Source: Palsa-504 sp963789225
GTDB lineage: Bacteria > Actinomycetota > Actinomycetes > Streptosporangiales > Streptosporangiaceae
Assembly: GCA_963789225.1 (NCBI GenBank)
Contig: CAWBKD010000014.1
Coordinates: forward strand, 18,735-82,734
DNA length: 64,000 nucleotides
Reading direction: 5' to 3'
In this document: piece after piece, positions 50,234 to 58,152 of the stretch
How the letters are laid out: each line of letters starts with the position of its first letter
Numbering within the stretch: the stretch's first letter is position 1
Translations under genes and position numbers: made by a program
The notes under the pieces: generated by a model
Told to the model about the DNA's origin: nothing
The model's input: only the letters and a program-made list of their open reading frames with translations
The model's database searches: none

Positions 50234-50904
50234 CGCCTGTCCCCTCGCGCTGAGCGCCGTTTGGGCTGCGGTTTCTGCTGGAGCTGATCGAGCGCGGCCA
50301 GCGCGCCTGCGGCGAGCTCGGGGCTGAGTAGTGGTTTGGAGTAGAAGTCGAGCTTCGCGCGGGCCAGGCGCAGGTGCCCCTCAGGGGCGAAGATGTCCGC
50401 CCCCAGGGCGTGGGAGAGCTGCTCTTGCATGACCAGTGCGCCGATTTCCATGGCGACGAGCAAGGCCGCGTACGCCGCAGGATCCGACATCTGACCGGGG
50501 TGGTGGTCGTCGAGCCAGCGCTTGGCGAGCCCTACCATCTCCGAGAACATGGCGTCCGCGGCAGGCGATCCGTCGAGCATCGAGCGGGCGAAGTACCGCA
50601 TCATGACCAGCAGTGCGGGCTGGGCAGAGGACATGAAGCCGGCGTTGGCGAGCTGTCCGCCGAGGACGGCCTGCTCCTTGAGCCGCATCAGCTGCCCCAG
50701 CACGTAGGAATCGCACGCGGCACGCAAGTCGTCCTTAGACCCGAAGTGGTGCCGGACGAGCCCTCCCGAGACCCCTGCCACCTTGGCGATGTCCCGGATC
50801 GTGGTCCCCTCGATGCCGCGCTCCGCGAACAAGTGAATGGCAGCGTCGCGGATGCGCGCCCGAGCCGTGAGGTCCTCGAAGGCCGGCTCGCCGACGGCGC
50901 TCAT
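50230..50904 (-). CDS. TetR-family regulator of the ABC exporter
   Basis: 224 residues. HTH at about 12-58 (TIRDIAKVAGVSGGLVRHHF). First gene of the TetR-ATPase-permease operon. The TATACA-TC-TGTATA palindrome 51 bases before its start is the likely autoregulatory operator. The inducer is probably the exported compound. Confidence 0.88.
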   Translation of the reverse strand: MSAVGEPAFEDLTARARIRDAAIHLFAERGIEGTTIRDIAKVAGVSGGLVRHHFGSKDDLRAACDSYVLGQLMRLKEQAVLGGQLANAGFMSSAQPALLVMMRYFARSMLDGSPAADAMFSEMVGLAKRWLDDHHPGQMSDPAAYAALLVAMEIGALVMQEQLSHALGADIFAPEGHLRLARAKLDFYSKPLLSPELAAGALAALDQLQQKPQPKRRSARGDRR

Positions 50905-50954
50905 GATCCTCCTTGCGTCGGTCTACCAACGTCCTGCACAGGATGTCATTCAGC

Positions 50955-50968
50955 TATACATCTGTATA
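50955..50968. promoter_or_regulatory. Probable TetR operator TATACA-TC-TGTATA
   Basis: A perfect 6-base inverted repeat with a 2-base spacer upstream of the TetR operon. It directly abuts the DosR-box-like palindrome on its right. Confidence 0.65.
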
Positions 50969-50982
50969 GGGACGAAGGTCCC
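50969..50982. promoter_or_regulatory. Perfect DosR-box-like palindrome GGGAC-GAAG-GTCCC
   Basis: All ten half-site positions fit. It adjoins the TetR operator, so exporter expression may answer to both the ligand and the hypoxia regulator. The region 50983-51158 to the right holds no gene. Confidence 0.7.
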
Positions 50983-51158
50983 CACTGACGGGCGTGAGGA
51001 ACAGGCGACGTCGGCCCGTTGCAGCGCGACGGAATCGCCACCTGATCGCTCCGGGCGGCGTCGGGCGGACCGAACGAACGGTGGCGCACGCCTGGCCGCG
51101 GCCGTGCCCGGCGCCTGCCCGTTTCCCACGTCCTTTGCGAGAGTGGTATGGTCTATGG

Positions 51159-51404
51159 GTGAGTGGGACGTATCAAGTCGTTATGGGAGACCGGGGGCGC
51201 CTGGTCATCCCCGCCGACCTTAGAGAGAGGGCAGGGCTCGCGGAGGGCACCGCGCTCATCCTGCTCGAGACCCCGACAGGGCTTGTGCTCCTGACCCGTC
51301 CGCAGCTCCAGGGACTGGTACGGGCGGATCTCGCCGGCCTGGACCTGGTGGGCGAACTCCTCGCCGAACGCCGCGCGGAAGCCGCGGCCGACGATGCGGC
51401 GTGA
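51159..51404 (+). CDS. AbrB/MazE-type antitoxin (VapB-like)
   Basis: 81 residues from GTG 51159. A SpoVT/AbrB swapped-hairpin domain is seen (YQVVMGDRGRLVIPADLRER, GLAEGTALILLETPTGLVLL). The acidic tail would bind the toxin. It overlaps the PIN gene by 4 bases (GTGA). Confidence 0.83.
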   Translation: MSGTYQVVMGDRGRLVIPADLRERAGLAEGTALILLETPTGLVLLTRPQLQGLVRADLAGLDLVGELLAERRAEAAADDAA

Positions 51405-51766
51405 ACGTCTTCGATGCTTCTGCGCTGCTCACGTTCCTGCAGGGCGAGCAGGGTGCAGCTCAAGTCGAAGAGGCGCTCCGGGGTGGTGGCGCCTGCGGCG
51501 CTGCCAACTGGTCGGAGGTGGCACAGAAGATCCGCGCGCATGGCCGTAACTGGGACTTGTCCCGGTCGCTGCTAATCAGCTACGGGGTCCATGTCGAGGC
51601 GGTGACAGTCACTGACGCTGAGTGGGCGGCCAGGAGGTGGGCACCTGGGGAGGGACTGTCTCTCGCCGATCGGCTGTGCATGGCACTCGGCGACCGGCTG
51701 GATGCCGACATCTGGACCGCCGATCAGGCATGGGGAACCAGTGGGCGGATAAGACAGGTCCGCTGA
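51401..51766 (+). CDS. PIN-domain ribonuclease toxin (VapC-like)
   Basis: 121 residues from GTG 51401. Acidic metal-binding residues are seen in MNVFDASALLTFLQGE, NWSEVAQK, GLSLADRLCMALGD and DADIWTADQAW. VapC toxins cleave RNA. It forms a type II pair with the preceding gene and suits a dormancy island, though it could simply be a mobile addiction module. Confidence 0.85.
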   Translation: MNVFDASALLTFLQGEQGAAQVEEALRGGGACGAANWSEVAQKIRAHGRNWDLSRSLLISYGVHVEAVTVTDAEWAARRWAPGEGLSLADRLCMALGDRLDADIWTADQAWGTSGRIRQVR

Positions 51767-52103
51767 TCCGCGAACCGTTGATGTAATGGCCCGGACCGCG
51801 CAGCCCGCCGGGCTCTCTCAACCTGATATTGCGCGCGGGGCCGCGGCGCAGCCGGGCCGCTTAGAAGGATAAGAGCCTGCGGCGGTCGCTGCCGGACCGG
51901 CGGCAACGGCTGCGGCCAGCGCGGAGACCACCACCCAGCCGAGCGGCTCCGTGTCCGCGGTAGCGCGCCCAGCCCCGGCCTTGCGGATGTCGCCTGGGGC
52001 CGAACGGCCCGCCAAGCCGGGACTTCGGTCCGCAGCGCCCGCTGATGCCGCAAGACAAGACTGAACAAGCCAGACAGCCCTCGAATGACAGAGGTGCATA
52101 TAG
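51767..52103. other. 337-base gap holding a DosR-box-like site
   Basis: No confident gene. A minus-strand frame here encodes one short hydrophobic segment (GWVVVSALAAAVAAG) without a start or family. The near-perfect box GGGAC-TTCG-GTCCG lies at 52019-52032, 72 bases upstream of the PNPOx gene. Confidence 0.5.
52019..52032. promoter_or_regulatory. DosR-box-like site GGGAC-TTCG-GTCCG
   Basis: Nine of ten positions fit; 72 bases upstream of the start at 52104. Confidence 0.6.
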
Positions 52104-52628
52104 ATGACAACCGGGAACGGACCAGCGAACAACCATGGCGCGCCAGCTGCCGTGCCCCGCCGGGAGTCGCCGGCACCCGATCCCGCTGCCGCTGAGCGCG
52201 CCCTGCGGACGCTCAGCCCGGCCGAGTGCTTCGGCCTGCTGGAACTGGGCGGCATCGGCCGCGTCGGATTCGCGGCCGCAGATGGGATCATGATGCTGCC
52301 GGTCAACTTCGCGGTCACGGGGAAGACGATCATCTTCCGCACCGCTCCGGACACGCTGCTGGCGGTCTACGCCAATGGGCAGGTCAGCTTCGAAGTCGAC
52401 CACCTCGACGAGGCGCTCCGTGCAGGATGGAGCGTCCTGGTCTATGGTCGCGCGCACAAGGTCACAGATGAGCGCGACGTGCAGCGCCTTGAGGACAGAA
52501 CGCACCTCCAGCCGTGGGCGGGCGGCGCCCGCGACGTGTACGTGCGCATCGCGCCGACCCGGATCAGCGGGCGATGCATCGAGCCAGGCCGGGCCAGTCC
52601 CCGGCCGCAGGGCACGCAAGCCCAGTAG
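52104..52628 (+). CDS. PNPOx-like split-barrel protein
   Basis: 174 residues. A Pro/Ala-rich N-terminus is followed by LLELGGIGRVGFAAADGIMM, LPVNFAVTGKTIIFRT and GWSVLVYGRAHKV, ending RIAPTRISGRCIEPG. Fourth PNPOx-like protein in the island. It is closest by eye to the domain of the XRE fusion. Confidence 0.82.
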   Translation: MTTGNGPANNHGAPAAVPRRESPAPDPAAAERALRTLSPAECFGLLELGGIGRVGFAAADGIMMLPVNFAVTGKTIIFRTAPDTLLAVYANGQVSFEVDHLDEALRAGWSVLVYGRAHKVTDERDVQRLEDRTHLQPWAGGARDVYVRIAPTRISGRCIEPGRASPRPQGTQAQ

Positions 52629-52779
52629 CGTCTAGGCCCTCTGAGCCCGTTGCCACAGGCTGCATCCATCAACGGCATCACGCTGAGTGACGGAGAGGAT
52701 CAGGAACAACGCGCGCATCCCTGCCTGGGCGGATGCTCGGCGTGCGGGATTCTGCTGATTGCAACCACCGCGGCGGGCC

Positions 52780-52857
52780 CGGGTGCGGATCGCGGTGCCC
52801 TGGGACCACAACGGCAGCTTCGACCCGGTCGACACCGTCCTCAAGGCCGCCACATAA
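52780..52857 (+). pseudogene. IS256-type transposase fragment
   Basis: A 25-codon frame (RVRIAVPWDHNGSFDPVDTV, then LKAAT and stop) resembles the conserved VEIAVPRDRxGSFEP segment near the N-terminal third of Mutator/IS256 transposases. No other transposase part or terminal repeat was found. It marks a past insertion between the PNPOx and sensor genes. Confidence 0.5.
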
Positions 52858-52992
52858 GTGCTATTGCTGGCGCACTGCCGACAGCCGTGATCTTGCGCCG
52901 GACCCGTTAATGCCGTTCACTGGAGGTGCGGCCTGGCCGGTCCGGACCATGTGCTTACCCCGCCGCTCGTATGGGTGACGGCAGGAGAGCTA

Positions 52993-53178
52993 ATGGGCGG
53001 GCGAATCGATGCCCGGGCGGATACGGCTATCGCCGGGACGGCCGGGGCCCGGCGGGAATGGCCCGGGCTGCGGCAGATACTGGCCTGGGGGCTTGGTGCC
53101 ACTGCCGCGAGCGGCCTTTGGCTGGGCGCTCTGCCGCGGGAGGCCGGCCGGTGCGCCCCCGATGGGAAGCAAGGATGA
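52993..53178 (+). CDS. Small single-helix protein coupled to the sensor kinase
   Basis: 61 residues from ATG 52993 with AGGAGA 4 bases upstream. One hydrophobic segment (ILAWGLGATAASGLWLGAL, about 30-48). Its TGA overlaps the ATG of the kinase gene (ATGA at 53175-53178), so the two are coupled. It could anchor or modulate the kinase. No family recognised. Confidence 0.5.
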   Translation: MGGRIDARADTAIAGTAGARREWPGLRQILAWGLGATAASGLWLGALPREAGRCAPDGKQG

Positions 53179-54935
53179 CCGCCCTGGCAGATGATCCCGG
53201 TCCGGTGCCGCCCGTTGCGCAGGGGCCGGGCGGCGCGGGTGCTGCGGACGCGGCTGGCGGGCTGGGTTTTCCTGACGTGCCGCGGCTGGGCCTGGATCAG
53301 CTGCTGGTGCAGCTGAGGGACCGTGCTGATGACGTGCTGGCCACCCAGGGGCGGCTGCGCGGACTGCTGCGTGCGAATGCCCTGGTGGCCTGCGAGCTGA
53401 GCGTGCCGGTGGTGCTGCGGCAGATCGTGGGAGCGGCCCGGGACCTGCTCGGCGCCCGGTACGCGGCACTGGGCGTGCTTGGCCGCGAGGGGGGGCTGGA
53501 GCAGTTCGTGCACGCCGGCATGGATGGCGAGCTGGTCACCAGGATCGGCGACCTGCCCAGGGGCCGGGGGATCTTGGGCCTGCTGATCAGCGAGCCGGTC
53601 CCGATCCGGCTTGGTGACCTGTCCGCGCATCCGGCGTCGGCGGGGTTCCCGCCGGGGCATCCGCCGATGGCCGGCTTCCTCGGTGTCCCGGTCTGTATCG
53701 GGGAAGAGGTCTTCGGCAACCTTTACCTCACCGAGCGTTCCGGGGGCGGGGAGTTCACCGCAGAAGATGAACAGCTCGCGATCGCGCTGGCCGCGGCGGC
53801 TGGCGCGGCGATCGCCAACGCTCGGCGGTTCGCCGAATCCGAGCAGCGCCGCCGCTGGCTGGACGCCTCCGGCGACCTGGTACCGCTGCTGCTGTCCGGC
53901 GAAGCGGAACAGCAGCACGCGCTGATCACCCGGCACGCCGCCGCCGCCGCGGCGGCGGATTTCGCCGCGCTGGCCGTGCCCTTCGGCGCGGACGAGGTCA
54001 TCGTCACAGGCGTCACCGGCGAGCTCACCGCGGGCATGATGAACCGGGCGGCGCCGCTGGCCGGCTCGCTGACCGGGCAGGCGATCGGCACCGGCAAGCC
54101 CCGCCTGGTCACCGGCGAGGACCGCGCAGCGGCCGCCGCCGAGCTCAGCGCCGATATCGGACCGCTGATCGTCGTGCCGCTGGCAGCGGGCGAGCAGGTC
54201 CGCGGCGCGCTGCTGCTGGGCCGGCTGGCCGCACGCCCGGGATTCACCGAGACAGACCTGGACATGGCCGCCTCCTTCGCCGGTCACGCCGCGGTGGCCA
54301 TGGAGCTGGCCCGGGCCCGCGCCGACCAGATCACCCTGGCCCAGGCAGAAGACCGCGACCGGATCGCGGGCGACCTGCACGACCACGTCATCCAGGAACT
54401 GTTCGCCCTCGGCATCAGGCTCCAGGGCCACGCCGCCCGCAGCGACCCGGTAACCGCGGAGCGGGTCAACGGCTATGTCGACACTCTCGACGAGGTCATC
54501 AAGAAGGTCCGCACCAGCATCTTCGGGCTCCAGCAGCCCCGCCAGGCCCTCGCCGGCCTGCCCGCCCGGCTGATGGAGATCATCGACGAGCATTCCCCGC
54601 AGCTCGGCTTCACCGCCGGCATCAGCTTGTCCGGCCCGCTGGACCCGGGCCCGGGCGAGACGCTGGCGCACGACATCCTGGCCGTCACCCGCGAGGCCCT
54701 GTCCAACTGCGCCCGGCACGCCCACGCCACCGCCGTCGACGTCTCCCTGATGCTGCGGGACGGGCTGATCACCCTGGACATCACCGACAACGGCCGCGGC
54801 CTGGGCACACCCACCAGGTCCAGTGGCCTTTCCAGCATGCGCCGCCGCGCCGAACGCAACCGCGGGACCTTCCAGCTCACCACCCCCGCAAACGGCGGCA
54901 CCCGCCTGACCTGGACCGCCCGCACCACCGCTTAA
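53175..54935 (+). CDS. GAF-GAF sensor histidine kinase of the DosS/DevS type
   Basis: 586 residues from ATG 53175. GAF-A lies at about 60-215 and holds FPPGHPPMAGFLGVPVCIGE, with the His at 162 aligned to the heme-ligand His149 of M. tuberculosis DosS. GAF-B lies at about 230-385. The HisKA_3 dimerisation helix has DRDRIAGDLHDHVIQELFAL (phospho-acceptor His about 402). The HATPase domain carries REALSNCARHAHA and DNGRGLG. It should sense O2, NO, CO or redox state and phosphorylate a NarL/LuxR-type regulator (DosR). No such regulator gene is in the window, so the kinase is locally an orphan. Confidence 0.88.
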   Translation: MTALADDPGPVPPVAQGPGGAGAADAAGGLGFPDVPRLGLDQLLVQLRDRADDVLATQGRLRGLLRANALVACELSVPVVLRQIVGAARDLLGARYAALGVLGREGGLEQFVHAGMDGELVTRIGDLPRGRGILGLLISEPVPIRLGDLSAHPASAGFPPGHPPMAGFLGVPVCIGEEVFGNLYLTERSGGGEFTAEDEQLAIALAAAAGAAIANARRFAESEQRRRWLDASGDLVPLLLSGEAEQQHALITRHAAAAAAADFAALAVPFGADEVIVTGVTGELTAGMMNRAAPLAGSLTGQAIGTGKPRLVTGEDRAAAAAELSADIGPLIVVPLAAGEQVRGALLLGRLAARPGFTETDLDMAASFAGHAAVAMELARARADQITLAQAEDRDRIAGDLHDHVIQELFALGIRLQGHAARSDPVTAERVNGYVDTLDEVIKKVRTSIFGLQQPRQALAGLPARLMEIIDEHSPQLGFTAGISLSGPLDPGPGETLAHDILAVTREALSNCARHAHATAVDVSLMLRDGLITLDITDNGRGLGTPTRSSGLSSMRRRAERNRGTFQLTTPANGGTRLTWTARTTA

Positions 54936-55042
54936 CCCCGGCCACGGCACGCCCCCGTCCATCAGTCACTCAGCGTTACCTGGCACTTGGTGGCTGGCAT
55001 GCGGGAACCGGCCGCCGGCCAAGGCGTTGACCTGCCTGGGTG

Positions 55043-55056
55043 TGGCCGTTGGTCCC
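55043..55056. promoter_or_regulatory. Weak DosR-box-like site TGGCC-GTTG-GTCCC
   Basis: Eight of ten positions fit; 29 bases upstream of the P-type ATPase relic. Confidence 0.35.
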
Positions 55057-55084
55057 TTGTGGCCGGGGGCTTTGATGCTCTTCA

Positions 55085-56330
55085 ATGTGGACGGTGCGAG
55101 TCTGCTCACTTGAGCCCCAGGACGTCTACGGGGCCCTGCGGAGCTTTCCTGTCGGCCTGTCGGCTGACGAGGTCGCGCTTCGGCGTGCTGAGGCCGGGCC
55201 CAACTCCTTGCCCCCGGCCAAGCCGCGCTCGGTGCTCAAGGAGCTTGCCGCCCAATTCGCCAACATGTTCGCGGTCGTCTTGATGGTGGCGTCGGGACTG
55301 ACGTTCCTGATCTATGTGCTGAGCCCGCCGAGGGTCGTGGCGAATCTCGAGCTTGCGATCGGCATCTTGGGCGTGGTGCTCCTCAACGCCATGATCGGCT
55401 TCGTCCAGGAGCACGCCGCCGAGCGCACAGCCCAAGCGCTGCAGGCGATGGTGCCTGCTGCGGCTTCGGTCATGATCCTTCTCGACGACTCGTTTGCCTC
55501 CATCGTCGCCGCAGTCGAGTTGGGGCGCGCGGTGTTCCAGAACATCAGGAAATTTCTCATCTACCTGTTCAGCCACAACCTCGCGGAGCTCGCCCCGATC
55601 CTCGCGGCCGTCTTCGTGGGCTTCCCGCTCGTACCCTTGAGCGCGCTGCAGGTGCTGTCGATCGACCTCGGGTCGGACGTCCTTCCTGCTCTGGCGCTGG
55701 GTGCCGAGCAGCCCGAGCCCGGCATCATGTCCCGCCCGCCGCGGCCGCCTGCCGAGCAACTGTTCAACTGGGCTGTCGTTCGCCGGTTCTGTTTCCTCGG
55801 GACGATTCAGTCATGCGGCGTGGTGTTCGCGTCCTTCTGGAAGATCCACAGTGCCCATATCCCCTTCGACGCGTTCACGTCGGCCAACCCGACGTACCGG
55901 CAGGCGGTCACGATGACTCAGGCGGGCATCGTCGTCAGCCAGTTCTTCAACAGCTTCGCCGTGCGTAGTGACGAGCAGAGCATCTTCAAGATCGGCCCTG
56001 TTCTCCAACCGCCCGCTGATCGCGGCCGAATGCATCAGCCTCGGATTCATCGCCGCCGTATCGTACGTTCCCGCTCTGCAGTCGGTCTTCCACACTGCGC
56101 CGCTGCGGCTGGGCGACTGGCTCTTGCTCTTCGCCTGGGGAGCGCTGCTTCTGGCGTGTGAAGAAGCCCGCAAGGCGTGGCGGCGCTCGCGAAGGCGCCA
56201 CGGCCAGCCGCAAAACCCTATGGTCATGCCGGAGCCTGCCGGCGCAGAGGCCGGTGCGGGACGAGCGCTTGGCCAGGCGGCGAACCCCGGGCCTGCAGCG
56301 AGCTGGACAGGTTTAGAGAGGGAGGTCTGA
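55085..56330 (+). pseudogene. CtpF-like P-type cation ATPase with its catalytic core deleted
   Basis: The N-terminal cation ATPase region (GLSADEVALRRAEAGPNSLP) and first helices are present up to MVPAAASV. The frame then jumps directly to MILLDDSFASIVAAVELGRA, the sequence just before helix 5. Everything between is missing without loss of frame (about 500 residues): actuator domain, DKTGT phosphorylation site and nucleotide-binding domain. A +1 shift near 55990 moves the true C-terminus (FSNRPLIAAECISLGFIAAV to KAWRRSRRRHGQPQ) into another frame ending at 56330. CtpF is a DosR-regulon ATPase in mycobacteria. This copy cannot pump. Confidence 0.82.
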
Positions 56331-56437
56331 TGCAAGTCGTCATCATGGGGTGCGGCCGGACCGGCTCGGCTCTCGCGTCCCGGCTCGAAGCGGAAGGAGA
56401 CGGCGAGCCAGGCCTGACCGCGGACGAGAGAAGTTAA
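56330..56437 (+). pseudogene. TrkA-type NAD-binding protein, N-terminal fragment
   Basis: 35 codons behind a GGGAGG site. MQVVIMGCGRTGSALASRLE is the typical start of TrkA_N potassium-uptake regulators, but the frame then reads GEPGLTADERS and stops. Its ATG overlaps the end of the ATPase frame (TGATG), so an ATPase-trkA operon has decayed here. Confidence 0.65.
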
Positions 56438-56485
56438 GCTGAATCTGGCCGTGACCGGAGCGGCGGCGAGCACGGGGAGGCCGTG

Positions 56486-57655
56486 ATGCACCCTGATGAG
56501 GATTCGGAGCTCCAGTCGTCAGGCCAGGTTGTGGTGGTCGATGTCGACGGGCTTCCCGCATTGTTCGACGCGCTGCGCGGCCGGGGCTATACGGTGGTCG
56601 GCCCTACCGTCCGGGACGGCGCGATCGTGGTGGCAGAGCTAACCTCGGCCGCTGAGCTGCCGTTCGGGTGGGGGGTGGAAACTGAGGCGGGGAGGTACCG
56701 GCTGCGGGAACGGGCCGATAGCGCCGCGTTCGGGCACTCCGCCGGCCCGCAGTCATGGAAGAGCGTGCTGCATCCGGCACGAGCGAGGCTGTGGTCGGCG
56801 GATCGGGTGACCGGCAGCGTGCAAGCCGGCGAGACCGCGGAGCCGCCGAGGTACGCTCTGCTCGGCGTGCGCCCGTGTGATGTGCGCGCGGTCGGCCTCC
56901 TGGACCAGGTGCTGACCGCCGGCCGGCATGCCGATCCTGTCTACCGCGGGCGGCGCGATGGCGCGTTCATCATCGCGGTGGAGTGCACGGAGCCGGGCGC
57001 GACGTGCTTCTGCACCTCGATGGGTTGCGGCCCCGGTGCCGAGTCAGGGTTCGACCTGGCCATGACGGAGCTGGTCGACTCCGAGGGTCACCGCTTCGTC
57101 GTACGGGCCGGCACGCCTGCCGGTGCCGATGTGCTGGCGGACGTGCCGAGCAGGGCAGCCGACGAGGCGACGATCCGGCGTGCCAGTACGGCGGTGGACG
57201 AGGCGGCCGACCGGATGGGCCGTACCATGCCGACCCAGGGCCTGCCGCAGCTGCTGGCCGACAGCCGCGAGTCCCCGCACTGGGACGACGTCGCCTCCCG
57301 CTGCCTGACTTGCGGCAACTGCACCATGGTCTGCCCCACATGTTTCTGCACGACCACCGAGGACGTGACCGACCTGACCGGCGATCATGCCGAGCGGTGG
57401 CGAGTCTGGGACTCCTGCTACGCGCTGGACTTCTCCTACCTGCATGGCGGCAGCGTGCGCACCAGCGGGCAGAGCCGGTACCGGCAATGGATCAGCCACA
57501 AGCTAGGCACCTGGCACGATCAGTTCGGCTCATCGGGGTGCGTGGGCTGCGGGCGGTGCATCGTGTGGTGCCCGGTCGGCATTGACATCACACAGGAGGT
57601 GTCCGCGCTGGCCAGCCTGCGGGACGCGGCGGTCGCGGACGAGGACGGGCGATGA
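56486..57655 (+). CDS. [NiFe] hydrogenase beta subunit, 4Fe-4S protein (HydB/HyhB-like)
   Basis: About 389 residues. Two ferredoxin-type clusters near the C-terminus (CLTCGNCTMVCPTCFC and CVGCGRCIVWCPVGI) and an additional Cys set (CTEPGATCFCTSMGC) match the AsrA/HydB family. It transfers electrons between the gamma flavoprotein and the small subunit. It opens an operon of five genes joined by 4-base (or 1-base) overlaps. Group 3b hydrogenases of this type couple NADPH to H2, and the similar M. smegmatis Hyd3 is DosR-regulated. Confidence 0.87.
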   Translation: MHPDEDSELQSSGQVVVVDVDGLPALFDALRGRGYTVVGPTVRDGAIVVAELTSAAELPFGWGVETEAGRYRLRERADSAAFGHSAGPQSWKSVLHPARARLWSADRVTGSVQAGETAEPPRYALLGVRPCDVRAVGLLDQVLTAGRHADPVYRGRRDGAFIIAVECTEPGATCFCTSMGCGPGAESGFDLAMTELVDSEGHRFVVRAGTPAGADVLADVPSRAADEATIRRASTAVDEAADRMGRTMPTQGLPQLLADSRESPHWDDVASRCLTCGNCTMVCPTCFCTTTEDVTDLTGDHAERWRVWDSCYALDFSYLHGGSVRTSGQSRYRQWISHKLGTWHDQFGSSGCVGCGRCIVWCPVGIDITQEVSALASLRDAAVADEDGR

Positions 57656-58152
57656 CGGGCACGGTTGCCGCGCGGATCTCGGCTCACCCTTTCTTTGCCG
57701 GGCTCACTGACACCCAGCGCGCGGCGCTGGCCGAGGACGGCAGGGCGGTGATGTTCACGGCCGGCCAGCGCCTCTTCGACGAGGGCGGCACCGCCGACAG
57801 GTTCTGGTTGATTGAGCACGGCGGCATCGCCTTGGACATGCAGGTGCCGGGCCGCGGTGCTCTGATTGTCGAGACGCTGGCCGCCGGCACGGTGCTCGGC
57901 TGGTCGTGGCTGCATCCGCCGTACCGATGGCATTTCGGTGCGGTGGCCCGCGTGGACACCACCGCGATCGAGTTCGATGCCCCCTCGGTGCGCCGTCACT
58001 GCGACGCTGATCCGGCTTTCGGATACGCGGCCCTCTGCTCGTTCACGCCGGTCATCACCGAACGGCTGCAGGCGACGCGCCTGCGGGTGCTGGACCTGTA
58101 TGCCGCCCCGTCCCAGCTCAGGCAGCGCGAGATCCAGCAAGCGGACATATGA
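57652..58152 (+). CDS. Cyclic-nucleotide-binding-domain protein within the hydrogenase operon
   Basis: 166 residues. A cNMP barrel (VMFTAGQRLFDEGGTADRFW, AAGTVLGWSWLHPPYRWHFG) and a C-terminal helix; no HTH. Overlaps the beta gene (ATGA) and the gamma gene (4 bases), so it is made in step with the enzyme. It may be an allosteric subunit that tunes the hydrogenase to nucleotide or redox state. Paralogue of 34681-35154. Confidence 0.8.
   Translation: MTGTVAARISAHPFFAGLTDTQRAALAEDGRAVMFTAGQRLFDEGGTADRFWLIEHGGIALDMQVPGRGALIVETLAAGTVLGWSWLHPPYRWHFGAVARVDTTAIEFDAPSVRRHCDADPAFGYAALCSFTPVITERLQATRLRVLDLYAAPSQLRQREIQQADI

Noticed and set aside
55968..56330. Independent 120-residue membrane gene
   Set aside because: It matches the C-terminal helices of the preceding P-type ATPase read in a shifted frame.
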